From Crambe crambe (taxonomy: Eukaryota > Porifera > Demospongiae > Poecilosclerida > Crambeidae), in assembly GCA_963924555.1 (NCBI GenBank), contig OZ004588.1, forward strand, positions 3,348,001-3,412,000: a DNA stretch of 64,000 bases, in the 5' to 3' direction. Position 1 is the first letter of the stretch. The number at the start of each line of letters is the position of its first letter. Below the pieces are notes generated by a model. That model was not told the DNA's origin, did no database searches, and saw only the letters and a program-made list of their open reading frames with translations. The position numbers and the translations under genes are program-made. Below, one piece after another: positions 47,549 to 59,654 of this stretch.

Positions 47549-47743
47549 CTTGAATTTGGAACACTCCTCCTGGAAGACCAGACTGGTGCACAAATCAGTG
47601 CCTTTGAGGTGGAACTCTGTAGGAATGCACAAAGCATCAACTATCGAGTGTTTCGGGAGTGGTTACATGGGAAGGGAAAGCAAGGGAGACTCTGATTTCT
47701 GTGCTGGAAGATATTGAACTTGCTAAATCTATAAGACTATAGA
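47549..47743 (+). pseudogene. Untranslated remainder of a Death-domain exon
   Basis: After the TAA at 47546 the frame continues as a good copy of the Death domain in the Roco gene (LEFGTLLLEDQTGAQISAFE, then CRNAQSINYRVFREWLHGKG). A small deletion near 47680 shifts the frame, and the end (TLISVLEDIELAKSI-like) reads in another frame. Together with exon 4 (47454-47548) this is a disabled paralogue of 8681-9000. Confidence 0.8.
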
Positions 47744-47789
47744 ATATAATTTCTAAGTGAGATTCAAAGTCAAATGCAAAGTGTCATTT

Positions 47790-47906
47790 TGCGCATGCGC
47801 ATTGTTTTAAAAGTGATGGGCATCATTTGAAACGAAGCTTCAATGTGCTTTGCGGAACTGTGTGGCCAGAAAGTTCGTGTTCTTGCTTTTGGACCGACAT
47901 TATTGG
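47790..47906 (+). promoter_or_regulatory. Promoter/first-exon-like module 3
   Basis: A perfect TGCGCATGCGCA lies at 47790-47801, only 47 bases after the dead Death exon, followed by 'gatgggcatcattt' and a donor-like TATTGG/GTAAGC at 47906. Same order of parts as at 9705, 15642 and 49723. Confidence 0.4.
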
Positions 47907-48766
47907 GTAAGCAATGTATCAGTGATAGCTAGCGCCAATGATCCACCCACCATGGAGCTGAAATACAGGTTTTTTGATGGAATCAGCGTTTGAACACTGT
48001 ATTTAGGGCATAGTTAAAATTCTAGTGACATGATTTTACAAAAGGACTAGCTAGAGCATGATTAAGTTATCTGCACCCTGTGCTGTCACTAAATGTCCCT
48101 TCCTCCCTCCCTAAACATGGATCCCTTCACCATTTGAATGTCTAGGAACCTACCTCCAATGGCCATATAACTCCTTTCCCTGATGAACAAGTATCAGAAG
48201 TTTCTTAAGAGAAAAGTGGATCTGCATGTGGTATAGATGACCGAGTGGCCACGAGGGGTGTGTGCCCCCTCCTGTGCAGACCATAAAGAAAATTTTATTT
48301 TTGGTGGTTGTACTATGTCTAGTATTGGACTTTAGACTGAAGTCCTGGTAAAGGGTCCCTATGGGTATGTCAACCATGTGGTCCCATAACTATCACATTT
48401 GTACACATTAATATAACATCTTATATAAAAGTAGCACCCTACGCTGGTGGAAACTATTTTGTCCTGCACTTACTGGGTATGTATTGTTTGATTCTTTATT
48501 CATTACTGATGCAGTCACCTAAATCCAATGTCCTATACAACAGTTCCATTGCACAGAGAATGCCTTTGAAGTGGTTACAGGACAAACATGTCTAGAAATA
48601 AATGACTCCCATGATAGTACCTGACACTCTGTAGTGGTATAATGTACATGTGTGGTATTCCCCTCTGTTTTCTTTACAGATGCTTCAGCTAAAGGAAAAC
48701 TGAAACATTTCAAATTTGGTTGCTGCTGATTTTGTTGACTCTACCTCCTCTCCCCTCCTCCCTCAG

Positions 48767-48845
48767 AGATTGCCACCTCAATAAAAGGGTCCAGCTGGTC
48801 CTTACTGAAGAGCACTTGCACCCATGGATTCTGGATCAACTAAAG
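48767..48845 (+). pseudogene. 79-nt weakly CARD-like module, copy B
   Basis: Counterpart of 14673-14751 with the same acceptor and donor and a few substitutions. Same frame open. Confidence 0.35.
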
Positions 48846-49722
48846 GTACGTACATGGGGACTATTTAGAGTTATTCATGTGCAGAAAGGTTTTACGTAAT
48901 TTGGACCCTTCTATATCAATGTTGTGGTTAATGAGCCTTTGATGTGTGAGATAATCCCCACTCGCTTATATACCTCAGCCTGTTTCAATTCCAGTGTCCT
49001 CCCTCACACCTCCCAATCACTATGACTTGTAACTATAGGCTGTGAATTGATTAGTCAATAATGACCCTTTGACCTTTGCCCTTTCTAGGAGAGATGAGGG
49101 GTTGGTGTATCGTCACAAGAATCTGAAAATGACAAAGTCTCTCACTTATGGAGATTGTAACTCTACCAAGAACCAGTGGTGACTGATTAGCCACACCCAT
49201 ATGGCAACACCCACTTATATTGTAGTGGGTGTTGTCTTTTAGAATATATCCATTATTTTGTATGAGAGTTCAGTATCATTATTTGATGTGACCAGTTGAT
49301 ACTTCATTGTCAAAATTAATACTACACAATATCTAATACTTACACAAAAAGTTACAATAAAGTCAAAAATAGCACTCCAGCAAGTCCAATGCAGTTCAAT
49401 TTCAATGTGGTATGAATTCATCAGATGGTGTGGCAGAACAGATTGATTAGGCTGAATGTAAAAGGTCATCACCCTCAGTCGAATTGGATATCAGGTCATG
49501 TAGAAGCTCTATAGTGTGATTCATGCAAAATAACACTTTTATTGTCTGGAGATGATGATCTGATAGCACTTTGAATGAACGAGCCAGAATGATAATACTG
49601 TACAGCAGCAGGTATTCCTTGATTCTATGCCTTTCGTGTGGATCTTCCATTTATTATGCAGGAAGTATGTTATTTATGACTGTACAATTCAATATACATG
49701 TATATTATTGCCAGGAGCAGTT

Positions 49723-49895
49723 TGCGCATGCGCATTTTTTGCAACCGGTTGCAAAGTGGCGGGCATTATTTAGCGTAGTAGACTGCGGAGTTTTTCTGAG
49801 GAGTGACTGTCGTCAACCCAATTGAACGATCGCGTAGGGCAGTGCTGTGAATAAGAAAACTAGTCTTGAGTCTTTGTGTATCTGCCTTTGGATCG
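49723..49895 (+). promoter_or_regulatory. Promoter/first-exon-like module 4
   Basis: Counterpart of 15642-15815, with TGCGCATGCGCA at 49723-49734 and the donor-like GGATCG/GTAAGC at 49895. The palindrome is unchanged between the copies. Confidence 0.45.
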
Positions 49896-50163
49896 GTAAG
49901 CAATGAAAACTCTTGCTTCAGTGATAGCAGAGCCACCCATCATAGAGCCATAGATAATCTATGATGTAGGAGATTCACCTCCCCATCCCCTCTCAACACA
50001 ATACACATAATTTGTTGCATTTTTGAGATCACTGAAGCACTGATGTTCGTATGGATTGTAGATAGAGCTGTTTTTGACGAAATACCTCCCACCCCCTCCA
50101 CTCTTCTTTTTTTTCTTTTTCATTGTTCTAACTAATCACTGTATGTTGTGTATGCAATTACAG

Positions 50164-50235
50164 AATGAGATGATGGAAGTCCTCAAGGAAGAGGAACAGT
50201 CGTTATCGTCCCTCTAAAATACCAAACTCTTACAG
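50164..50235 (+). pseudogene. 72-nt exon-like module, copy 6
   Basis: Counterpart of 16085-16156, same one-base insertion and same splice sites. Confidence 0.45.
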
Positions 50236-52124
50236 GTAACCATCAATCCTTTTCATATTTGTCTGTTTGATCTTACTCGGTTACTTTCCTTTCAACATGT
50301 GATTTCCTTTTGATGTGGTTTTGAGCATTTCTATTGTACTTCCCCTCCCCCCAAGCCTCTTTGTGATTGTATGTACTAGCATGTGTGTGGATTCATGTCC
50401 TCTATGTCCCTTCCCCTTTAGAATGTTGCTGGTGCTTTTTTTGTAACTGGCTCAATGTGCAAGCTGGGCAATAAGGTGTTGATATGCCACCTCTGTGCAG
50501 TGCATCCCAGTTTCATAGGTACGTATAATCAGTACATCTTCTGATTGCCCCTCCCTCCCCCTATATATTGTATCATCTCACTTTGTCCCTAGAGTAGATA
50601 GTGCTGAGGGAGAGGTTATAGACCTGAACACCTCATGGCCCACCACTGTCACTTTAGATCTAGATGGTGTGTTTTGACATTGACTGTTCTGTTTTTGACT
50701 TTCTAGTCTTGAGACCCTTTACCCATTTAATGTATTTGATATTGTAGTTGTTCTCTTATAGTTGTTTGTGACTTTGTCAATCTTTACCAATTATTCCATT
50801 ATTCAGCATAATGAACTTAGGTAGTTGAAGAGCCACATGTAAATCTGTGTATCATAATTATAACTTCTGATTGGTCTAATTGGTACATGTTCTAATTGCC
50901 CCTCCCTCCCCTACATATTCCTTGTGTCCCTAGCATGGAAGTGCTGATAGATGTCATGCCCACCACTATTCTGTACTTATAACTTTCTAATGTGGACCCA
51001 ACTAATGTGTATAGAGCGGCAGTACAGGAACTTGACTTTGAATGTTGAGGTGTCTCTCCAGAGAAGTTGTAGCATATAATTGTTTACTTTCTGTTTCGTA
51101 ATGGCTCCCTCTCTATTGTCCTGTATCAAGCCAATATATTTTTAAGCTGGAAATAACTATTTCGGGAGGGTGTGCTCTAATAGTCTGTGCATGTTTCAAC
51201 TAGCCTTAAATCCAGGATTGTTGAAGTCACGGGAATGTAATTACTGTGCATTATTTAGAACCTTGAGCATTAGATGCTAGTATGTGTGTGCCCTAATATT
51301 ATGCCCATCGATCCTTTTGTGCATAATATTGTGTTGTTTATTAGCAATGTGTGGATTCACTTTCCTTGAGTATCCTCTAAGATTGAAAGCAAGTACATTT
51401 GAACATTAGTTTATACTTAAATTCTAGCAATTCTATCTCACAATTGTTACTTGGAAATTTCATTTAATGTATCACTTTCTTGAATATTTAATTTTGTGTT
51501 GCCAAAATCTACACAGAGTACACACTGTTACCTTATAATGTGATGTGAGCTTATAATGAAGCTGTTTGCTTGTTGGGTGTGCATCATAATGTGAGATTTA
51601 TAGAGCCCTTCAAGCATCAGACTGAGAGTCTTGAAATGACAATGTATTAACAGGATCAATACATGCATTAAGTTAATTAATCAAGATCACCTCCCATCCA
51701 TTCAAGCCAATGTTGAAGGTACATGTTGAATGCACAACCAAAAGAATGGTGGTTGGTGACTAAGTGCTTTCAGAGGTTAGCGGGTCAGACTTACTAAGTG
51801 TGTGAGGACACATAATTCGCCTTCACCACCAAAGACTAATTACGTATTTACTGTATACTGTACACACAGCTGGTCACTAGATCCTAAGATAATTTCAAGT
51901 TTAAGAGCATCTGGTAGATCTGGGGTTGAAGATGATGTGGGAGATTCCCCTCCCCCTCCCCTCTCAACACAATACACATAATGTGTTGCATCTCCATGAG
52001 ATCACTGAAGCACTGATATTCATTGTAGATAGAGCAGTTTTTGACAAACACACACCCCACCCCCTCTACTCGATCTTCTTTCATTGTTCAAACTAATCAC
52101 TGTATGTTGTATATGCAATTACAG

Positions 52125-52191
52125 AATGAGACGAAGTCTCAAGGAAGAGGAGCAGTCGTAATTGTCCCTCTAAAATACCAAACTCTTACAG
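52125..52191 (+). pseudogene. 67-nt exon-like module, copy 7
   Basis: Counterpart of 18020-18086, same deletion and splice sites. Confidence 0.45.
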
Positions 52192-52624
52192 GTAACCATC
52201 AATTCTTCTCATATTTGTCTGTTTGATCTTACTCGGTTACTTTCCTTTCACATGTGATTTCCTTTTGATGTGGTTTTGAGCATTTCTATTGTACTTCCCC
52301 TCCCCCCCAAGCCTCTTTGTGATTGTATGTACTAGCATGTGTGTGGATTCATGTCCTCTATGTCCCTTCCCCTTTAGAATGTTGCTGGTGCTTTTTGTGT
52401 AACTGGCTCAGGAGGAATGAATATGGCAAGCTGGACAACAAGGTGTTGATATGGTGCAATCCATCACATTTTCATAGGTACATATAATCAGTACGTCTTC
52501 TGATTGCCCCTCCCTCCCTATCATCTCATTTCGTCCCTAGAGTGGATAGTGGTGAGAGAGTTCATGGACCTGAACACCTCATGGCCCACCACTGTCAATC
52601 TATGGTGTGTTTTGATATTGACTA

Positions 52625-52943
52625 CAGTAGAACCTCGTTTATCCGTACCTCGATTATCTGGAACCTCGATTATCCGGATTCAGAATTCAACCAGCCACGC
52701 CCCCATTTTCACTTAATTAGAACATCAGCTGTTAGCGATCAGGTAGCTTTTGTTGTTGTTGCTTGTCTTGCTGGCTAGTGGTTGGCTTTTGCTAAACAGA
52801 AGAGAGTAGTGTGACTGTTAATGAGAAGGTGGCAACTGGTAAGCAGCTAGTAAAAGCTTACTACTACTTCAGTTATCCGCACTATTTCAACAGCAAACAA
52901 ATTTCTGAGGACAAAGCTGTTCGGATAACTGAGGTTCTACTGT
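52625..52943. mobile_element. 319-bp pogo/Tigger-type MITE
   Basis: Ends CAGTAGAACCTCGTTTATCC and GGATAACTGAGGTTCTACTG, flanked by TA on both sides. Copy A at about 18540 shows the uninterrupted site ('gatattgactattctg'). The termini resemble those of pogo/Tigger elements. No transposase. Confidence 0.88.
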
Positions 52944-54736
52944 ATGACTTTCTAGTCTTGAGACCCATTTGATATACTTGATATTGTACAATCGTTCTAT
53001 TGCTTGTGAATTCATGTAGTCGTTTGTGACTGTGTCAATCTTTACCTTATTCTTATAGTATGGATAGTATTGAGGGAGACTTTATAGACCACATGGCCTA
53101 TCACTGCCAGACCCTTTATAGAGTGACAGTGCAGAAACTTGAATTCCAATGTTGAAGTGGCTATTCAGATTGAGTGGTTGTATGATTATTCATTTTCTGT
53201 TCACTATGCCCCCCTTTCTGTCATCCTTCTACCTAGTGTCAGTAACTGTGCCCTCGGACTCAGACCTTTCACAATTTTTCAATGTGTCCTACTATAATGT
53301 CCTGATAATGTATTTTGACCTGCCACCCTTAAATGGCAAAATGCCCAGTACTGGGATTAATATTGGGGATCATTCATCTGATTGTACATGTGACGTACAT
53401 TAAAAAGTTGTACTTTTAGTGGTTGGAATTTGACTGGAAATTAACGGGTGACTGGATGTTATTTGGAGCACTATTGGTATAGAGGTGTATGGAGTATGTA
53501 CCACCATTACCCATCACCAGGTTGGGATGTCATGTGACAGCTGGGTTGCATATTAGCCATCGTCTACACAGAGTACACACTGTTGTCTTATAATGTGATG
53601 TGAACTTACAATGAAGCTGTTTGCTCATTGGGTGTGCATCATAATGAGATAGTGCTGAGCATCAGATTTGAGAGTCTTGAAATGTAGATATTTTATTAAC
53701 AGGACTCAATACATGTATTAAGACCACCTTCCATGCATTCTCAAGCCAGTGTTGTAGGTACATGTTGAATGCATGACCAAAAGAAATGACTAAGTTCTTT
53801 CATAGAGGTTAGTGGACCAGTGTGTGTGTGTGTGTGGATGCATACAATGCCCTCTCAAGTTCCCCTTCACCACCAAAGACCAACCACAATCACAGTAACA
53901 GGTTCTTTGGTCTTTGCAGGTGTTAGGGAGTTGCTATGACTTCATAGTTTGCTAGTCCATGCTTTTTGAATGGTCATTATTAACCTTACATATGTGTGAT
54001 CAACTCTTAAGTACATTGTACGAGTAGGGTAATAGGACAGGCATCCTTTTGATTCATTTTTATCCTTACAGTGCACACCCCCTCCACCTCTATAAGTTAT
54101 TCCTGACTCGTTTACACTCCTTCATCAGTGCATACCTTTGTTTCATGCACCTTTGTTTCATGCTGCTTTATTGCATGCTGCTCATTTTGTTTAGTTTTAG
54201 ACAAAGTGGAACTGTGTCACTCTCCCATTCTCTACCTCCAGAATTTACTAACAATTGTATACACAGCTGGTCACTAGATCGTTACCTTCTAAAGAAAATG
54301 TCAAGTTTCCAAGCATCTGATAGATCTGGGGGTTAGAGAAGATGTGGGAGATCCCACTCTCCCTCCCCTCTCAACACAATACACATAATGTGTTGCATTT
54401 CCATAAGATCACTGAAGCACTGATGTTTATAGATAGAGCTGTTTTTGATGAACACACACACACCCCACCCTCTCCCTATATATTGTACCATCTCACTTGT
54501 CTCTAGCATGGATAGTACTGATTGATGGAGAGTTTGTAGACCTGAGCACCTCATGGCCAACCAGATGACTATTCTGCACTTGTGAGTTTTAATGTTGAGA
54601 CCCTTTACCCACTCTAGCCTGGCTAGAGAGGTTAGCATTTTCAGTCAATATGAACATTCACTTTCTGTTTCAATATGGATCCCTTTCTATTGTCCTGTAT
54701 CAGTTGATTTAGCCTGTGTGTGTGTAGTTTGTAGTA

Positions 54737-54815
54737 TACTGAAGAACCATGGAGTATACTGAATACTGAACAACCATGGAGTAGTATACTGAATACTGAA
54801 CAACCATTGAGTAAT
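54737..54815. repeat. Minisatellite, short allele of 21117-21365
   Basis: About three units of the ACTGAACAACCATGGAGT repeat, against about nine in copy A. Confidence 0.8.
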
Positions 54816-55410
54816 GTTGACCTTGTCACCTTTATCTGTTGGATTCAAGCAATATGATGCGATATCCTCTAGAAGGTGTGTGGAACTGGCCCAAAAGGTA
54901 TCTTTTTCAATGAGGTATGCCTCATATCCTCCCAGTTTAGTACGTCTTCTGATTGTCCCTATATATTGTGCCATCTCTTAACATGCATAGTGCTGAGTAG
55001 TTTATAAACCTGAGCACTTCATGGCCCACCACTCATTCTAGAGATGATTTGGACTTGTGACTTTCTAATGTTGAGACCCTTTACCCACTCTGGCCTAGCT
55101 AATGTATATAGAGTGGCATATCCAGAGTTTGTCATGTTAACACTTTCAGTTGATATGATAATTCATTTTCTGTTTCAATATGGATTCCTTTCTATTGTCC
55201 TGTATCAAACCATATCAGTTGAGTTTAGCCCTAGGAGGGTGTGCATAGTCCAGTGATAGCTTCCGAAGGTCATCCATTGATCCACCCATCTTGGAGCAAA
55301 AGACGTGTTTTCTTGGAGTTAAAGTGTATGATGATAATTATGATGCCCCCACCCCACCCCCTCCACGTATTGTTCTAACTAATCACTGTATGTTGTGTAT
55401 GCAATTACAG

Positions 55411-55481
55411 AATGAGATGATGGAGTCCTCAAGGAAGAGGAGCAGTCATAATTGTTGCTCTAAGAGACTAAACCCTTCAAG
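55411..55481 (+). pseudogene. 71-nt exon-like module, copy 8
   Basis: Counterpart of 22933-23003; open frame NEMMESSRKRSSHNCCSKRL with the same splice sites. Confidence 0.45.
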
Positions 55482-55910
55482 GTAACCATCAATCCTTCTC
55501 ACCTTATACTTGTGCTGTGTAATTGTTTCTTTAAGGTCAATTGGATCCTATAAAGGGTGTGCATGTATGGCAAAATGTGTGACAGCTGGCAGCAAGTGAC
55601 CCTTACTTGGTTATCACATGTGATTTCCTTTTTGATGTGGTTTTTTTGAGCATTGTTATTGTATTTCAATCACCTTCCCCTCCTCGAGCCTCTTTGTATA
55701 TGCTAGCATATGGAATCATAATCTTATCCTGCTTCACCTTTACTACATCATGTTTTCCATGGCTCAAAAGATATCGATATGCCACCCCTTTCCTCTATGC
55801 TGTCCTTTATATTCAGCCTCAATACATTTCCTACTAACTCCTTCATATCCACCAACATCCTGTTGTCACATAATTATGTTAATATCCCATGCAGGAGAAA
55901 TGCTACTGTG

Positions 55911-56048
55911 TTGCAACATGAAATTCAGAACATCAAACCAAAATTTACATAGCTTCCTTTTAAGTAGCCCAACTCTAAAGCCACAATTAAGTCCTTTGAA
56001 AGGAGGCTATGTAAATTTTGGTTTGGTGTTCTGAATTTCATGTTGCAA
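55911..56048. mobile_element. 138-bp palindromic MITE, copy 3
   Basis: Same element as 13661-13799 and 23441-23578; orthologous in position to the 23-kb copy. Confidence 0.85.
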
Positions 56049-56068
56049 GATTATTGCAATCCACTACA

Positions 56069-56231
56069 GTAGTTTGCAGAACAGTTGTCATGCATCAGGC
56101 AGGGATAGGTGGTGGCTTTGAAGTATTTGTGGCTGGGGAACAATACAATGTTTTCATAGCCCTATTGTTCTTAGCCACTAGCTACTCCAGAGCCACTGCC
56201 TTATGCATGACAACTGTTCTGCAAACTACAG
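56069..56231. mobile_element. Fold-back MITE private to copy B
   Basis: Inverted ends of about 29 bases (CAGTAGTTTGCAGAACAGTT on the left) with TA on both sides. Copy A near 23590 reads 'ccactatacagtgtg' without a break, so the empty site is preserved. Confidence 0.88.
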
Positions 56232-56918
56232 TATACAGTGTGTTGTGCAACTGTCACTTGCACTTATAATAACACCAACCACTTCACAGTACAGCTTTTC
56301 CACTGAGTGTGCACAAGTACATCACAACTAGAGAATTACTTTTTCTCCAGCAGAACAACAAAGTGAAAAGTGTAATTTGTTAATCAGCCAGTGAGTTGTG
56401 TACAGGTTATGCTCAATGTTCCATTTTCTTTCCTCTGGCATAATGTAATTGGTCTATTCAGAACTAGTGAAATTACCCTTCCACAGTTAACCTCATCATA
56501 TTGATGGGGAGACCCCCTAAATTAGTGTTAGTTGTGTGTTGCTGTGTATTACTTACCTTATCATGTCATGTGTTTCCAATCACAATTCCTCTGGATACCA
56601 CATGCACATCCACTGGTTTGTGTGGAAATTCTTACTAATTGGGCAATGCATATACAGTATGTCTAGAAGGTATGTAATCAAGCGACTTTAAAAAAAGGGA
56701 GTATCTTATAGTAAAACACCAGGTAAGGGGTTGGTCCTGTGGGTAAAAATGTATGGACAGTAATTCCAAGTACTCAGAGTACTTATGTTGTATACAACAT
56801 AATGAGCCCTTTAACGTGTGAGATAATCCCCACACACTTACCTCATTCTGTTTCAATTCCGTCACATCTCCCAATCAATATGACAGGCTATCAGTATGTC
56901 TTCTTATTGTCCCTCCCT

Positions 56919-56940
56919 CCCCCCCCCCCCCCCCCCCCCC
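56919..56940. repeat. Poly-C tract
   Basis: 22 C residues. It matches the 26-C tract at 24288 in copy A. Confidence 0.9.
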
Positions 56941-57471
56941 ATCCCACTTGTATGGATAGTGGTTGGGAGGGGGTTTGTAACCTGAACATTTCATGGCGTA
57001 TCCCTGTTGAATGTTGATATAGAGGTTGACTTCGACTATTCTGAACTTGTGATTTTCTAATGTTGAAACCCTTTACCCACTCTAGTGTATTGAGCAGTTG
57101 TGCAGGAATTTAACTTCAAATGTTAAGTGTGTTGTCTGAATTTTTGAATGTCTTTATCAGCACTCTCATGTGTACCATATTTACTGTGCATTATTTAGAA
57201 GTTTGAGTAATATGATGCTAGTGTGTGTGACTGCCCCAGACAGATTGGACACAACCCTTTAGAGCATATCCTCCATTGGTTGGTATGTACGTATGTGAAA
57301 TTCCTGCCAGGTTGGGACTGTCACAATTAATGACTACAGCACATACGTAAAGTATGACATAGTGTTAAGATATCATGTGACAGGTGGTGGGTTGCATAAC
57401 CTCTCTACAAAGGACAAAAGGTTGGGTCCCAAGTGTGTCAGGTTCCACTGCAATAATCTCTATCCCAGTCC

Positions 57472-57985
57472 AATATGTCTTCTGATTGTCCCTCCCTCCG
57501 CCTAATAATTACATTGTCCCATCTCGCTTTGTCTCTAGCATCACTTTGCATCTAGCATTGATAGTGAACACTTCATGCCCCACCCTTTTCTTTCTAGATG
57601 GTTTAACTTTCTATTGATTATATCTTTATATCATCCATTTAAAATTAATTGGAGTAGTAGCTTTGATAGAGATTTGAGGAGGGTGTGCTACATTATGGAT
57701 TCATAATACGAGCATGTTACTGATGGCCTTTCCCAATATGTCTTCTGACTGTCCCTCCCTCCCCCAATAATTACATTGTCCCATCTCACTTTGTCCCTAG
57801 CATCACTTTGCATCTAGTGAACACTTCATGCCCCACCCTTTTCTTTCTAGATGGTTTAACTTTCTATTGATTATATGTGGCTTTATATCATCCATTTAAA
57901 ATTAATTGGAGTAGTAGCTTTGATAGAGATTTGAGGCTACTTTATGGATTCATAATACGAGCATGTTACTGATGGCCTTTTCCCC
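57472..57985. repeat. Tandem duplication of about 260 bp in copy B
   Basis: Two successive blocks start 'caatatgtcttctga' (57472 and about 57734) and both run to 'gagcatgttactgatggcct'. Copy A has this block once (about 24830-25090). Confidence 0.75.
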
Positions 57986-58329
57986 ATGGTAGTTTCATGG
58001 TAATTGTTGTCAACCATGTAGTGGAGTGAATCCATAGTGGACCTTGCAGTTTTTATTCTCTATCTATATGTAATCGACTGTCTTAAAATTGTATGCTCTA
58101 TATAGAACAGGGATCAATACTGAGGGGGAGGCTCACCCATGGTAGTAATATACAATGGATGATGTTCATGCACCCCCTTTCCCATATTACATATTGGTTC
58201 TTAATGATGCTCACCCTTGGAGATACATTGAATGCTGCTCACCCCTTCCCTGTATTACATTGATGCTCACCACCTTTCCCATATTGATTAGTAACACATT
58301 GGATGTTGCTCACCCACCTTCCTGTATTG

Positions 58330-59200
58330 CACCACTGTCATTCTAGAGGACTATTCTGCACCTAATGTTGAGACCATATACCCACTCTTTCTAATGGTGA
58401 AACCCTTTACCCACTCTAGCCTAGGTTGTCATACTTTCAGTTGATATGGGCATTCACTTTCTGTTTTTAATATCTGTAGTTGTACCCAAGGTAGTTTACA
58501 AGTCATGGGAATGTGAATTGTAAATCAGAAAGTACACAACTAGGTAACTGTTACTTGTTCACCATGTAAAATTGATAACCAATAATAGACCTCTTTAGAT
58601 GTGAAATAGGGACACCCTCTCTAATAAGGACACTTTGTTACGTCCAAAATGTGCTCTTTTAGTACAAATCAACCCCTGAAATAAGGCCACCCTTCTACAA
58701 AGGCCATAGACTTTGGCAAGCAAGGGGTTAAGTATGTGGCACTATGCAACCCAGCTGTTACATGACATAACATTTGGATTAATGATGTCATAAACTTATG
58801 CTTCAAGTATTCCGTATTCTGATTATTCAAATTTGCTACCTATTATTCCTGATTATGTATTCATATGTGTTGGGTGTGCATGATAATGAGATAATGCTGA
58901 GCATAACCATTGAAAGCCCCTTCCTCTGGTTGTGAACTGTCTCTGACTGCTCTTCTTCCTCCCCCTATATATTGTACCATCTCACTTTGTCCCTAGCATA
59001 GATAATGTTGAGAGTTAGTAGACCAGAACACCTCATGGCCCACCCCTGTCATTCTAGACAGTTGATATCAACTATTCTGTACTTGATGTTGAGACCCTTT
59101 ACCCACTTTACCTTAGTTAATGTGTGTAGAGTTGTAAAATGTTGAGGTGTGTATCCAGAGAGGTTATCATATTTTCAGTTTCAATATGGTCCCTTTTATT
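58330..59200. repeat. Decayed repeat array, part 3
   Basis: Recurring text ('gagaccctttacccac', 'catctcactttgtccctagc', 'cctcatggcccacc') in the order seen elsewhere, with no intact frame. Confidence 0.5.
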
Positions 59201-59204
59201 ATGT

Positions 59205-59462
59205 ATGGGGTTTTTGAATAGACCATTGGAAAGCTTTTTGGTGGTAAAAAGGTTGTACTGGTATAGTCTATAGAAGTTCAAATAATTTCTTTTTATTTTG
59301 GTGGTCATCAACCCCTTAAGGGAGTTGCTACCCACAATTTTGGTGATTTTCGAAATATTTTGTCGAACTTCTAGGCTTCATACATGCCCCTAGAACCTTT
59401 TTTTTACCACCAAAATGCAGCTTTTTAAAGAGCTTTCCAATGGTCTATTCAAAACCCCCCTA
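59205..59462. mobile_element. 258-bp fold-back MITE
   Basis: Left arm around 'ttgaatagaccattggaaagc' (short form TTGAATAGACCATTGG) and right arm its reverse complement, with 'accaccaaaa' inside both. It lies in the array just upstream of the hAT element. Confidence 0.7.
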
Positions 59463-59654
59463 GTCCAACCATGACCGAGATAGCAAAAATATTTTGGAAA
59501 ATTGTACAACTGATATCTTATACATTTATAACCCTTCATACTTATCAGAGAGTGTGGTAGCACTCTCTATGTAGGATGACTCGGATATGGCCGTGTGCGC
59601 CGCCTATAGACTAATACAAAAGTGAAATTCTAGTTCCCCCACTTAGAGCTACTG

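Larger units (their letters stand above)
48275..58330. repeat. Segmental duplication, copy B
   Basis: Direct copy of 14190-25450. B-only features: a pogo-type MITE (52625-52943), a fold-back MITE (about 56070-56230) and a tandem duplication of about 260 bases (57472-57985). B has a shorter minisatellite (54737-54815) and lacks the A blocks near 19896-20694 and 21910-22870. Shared defects in the exon-like modules show that decay began before duplication. Confidence 0.9.

Noticed and set aside
10615-55481. All 67-72-nt modules as living coding exons
   Set aside because: Three different reading frames are open in different copies and some carry early stops; only splice-site conservation can be claimed.
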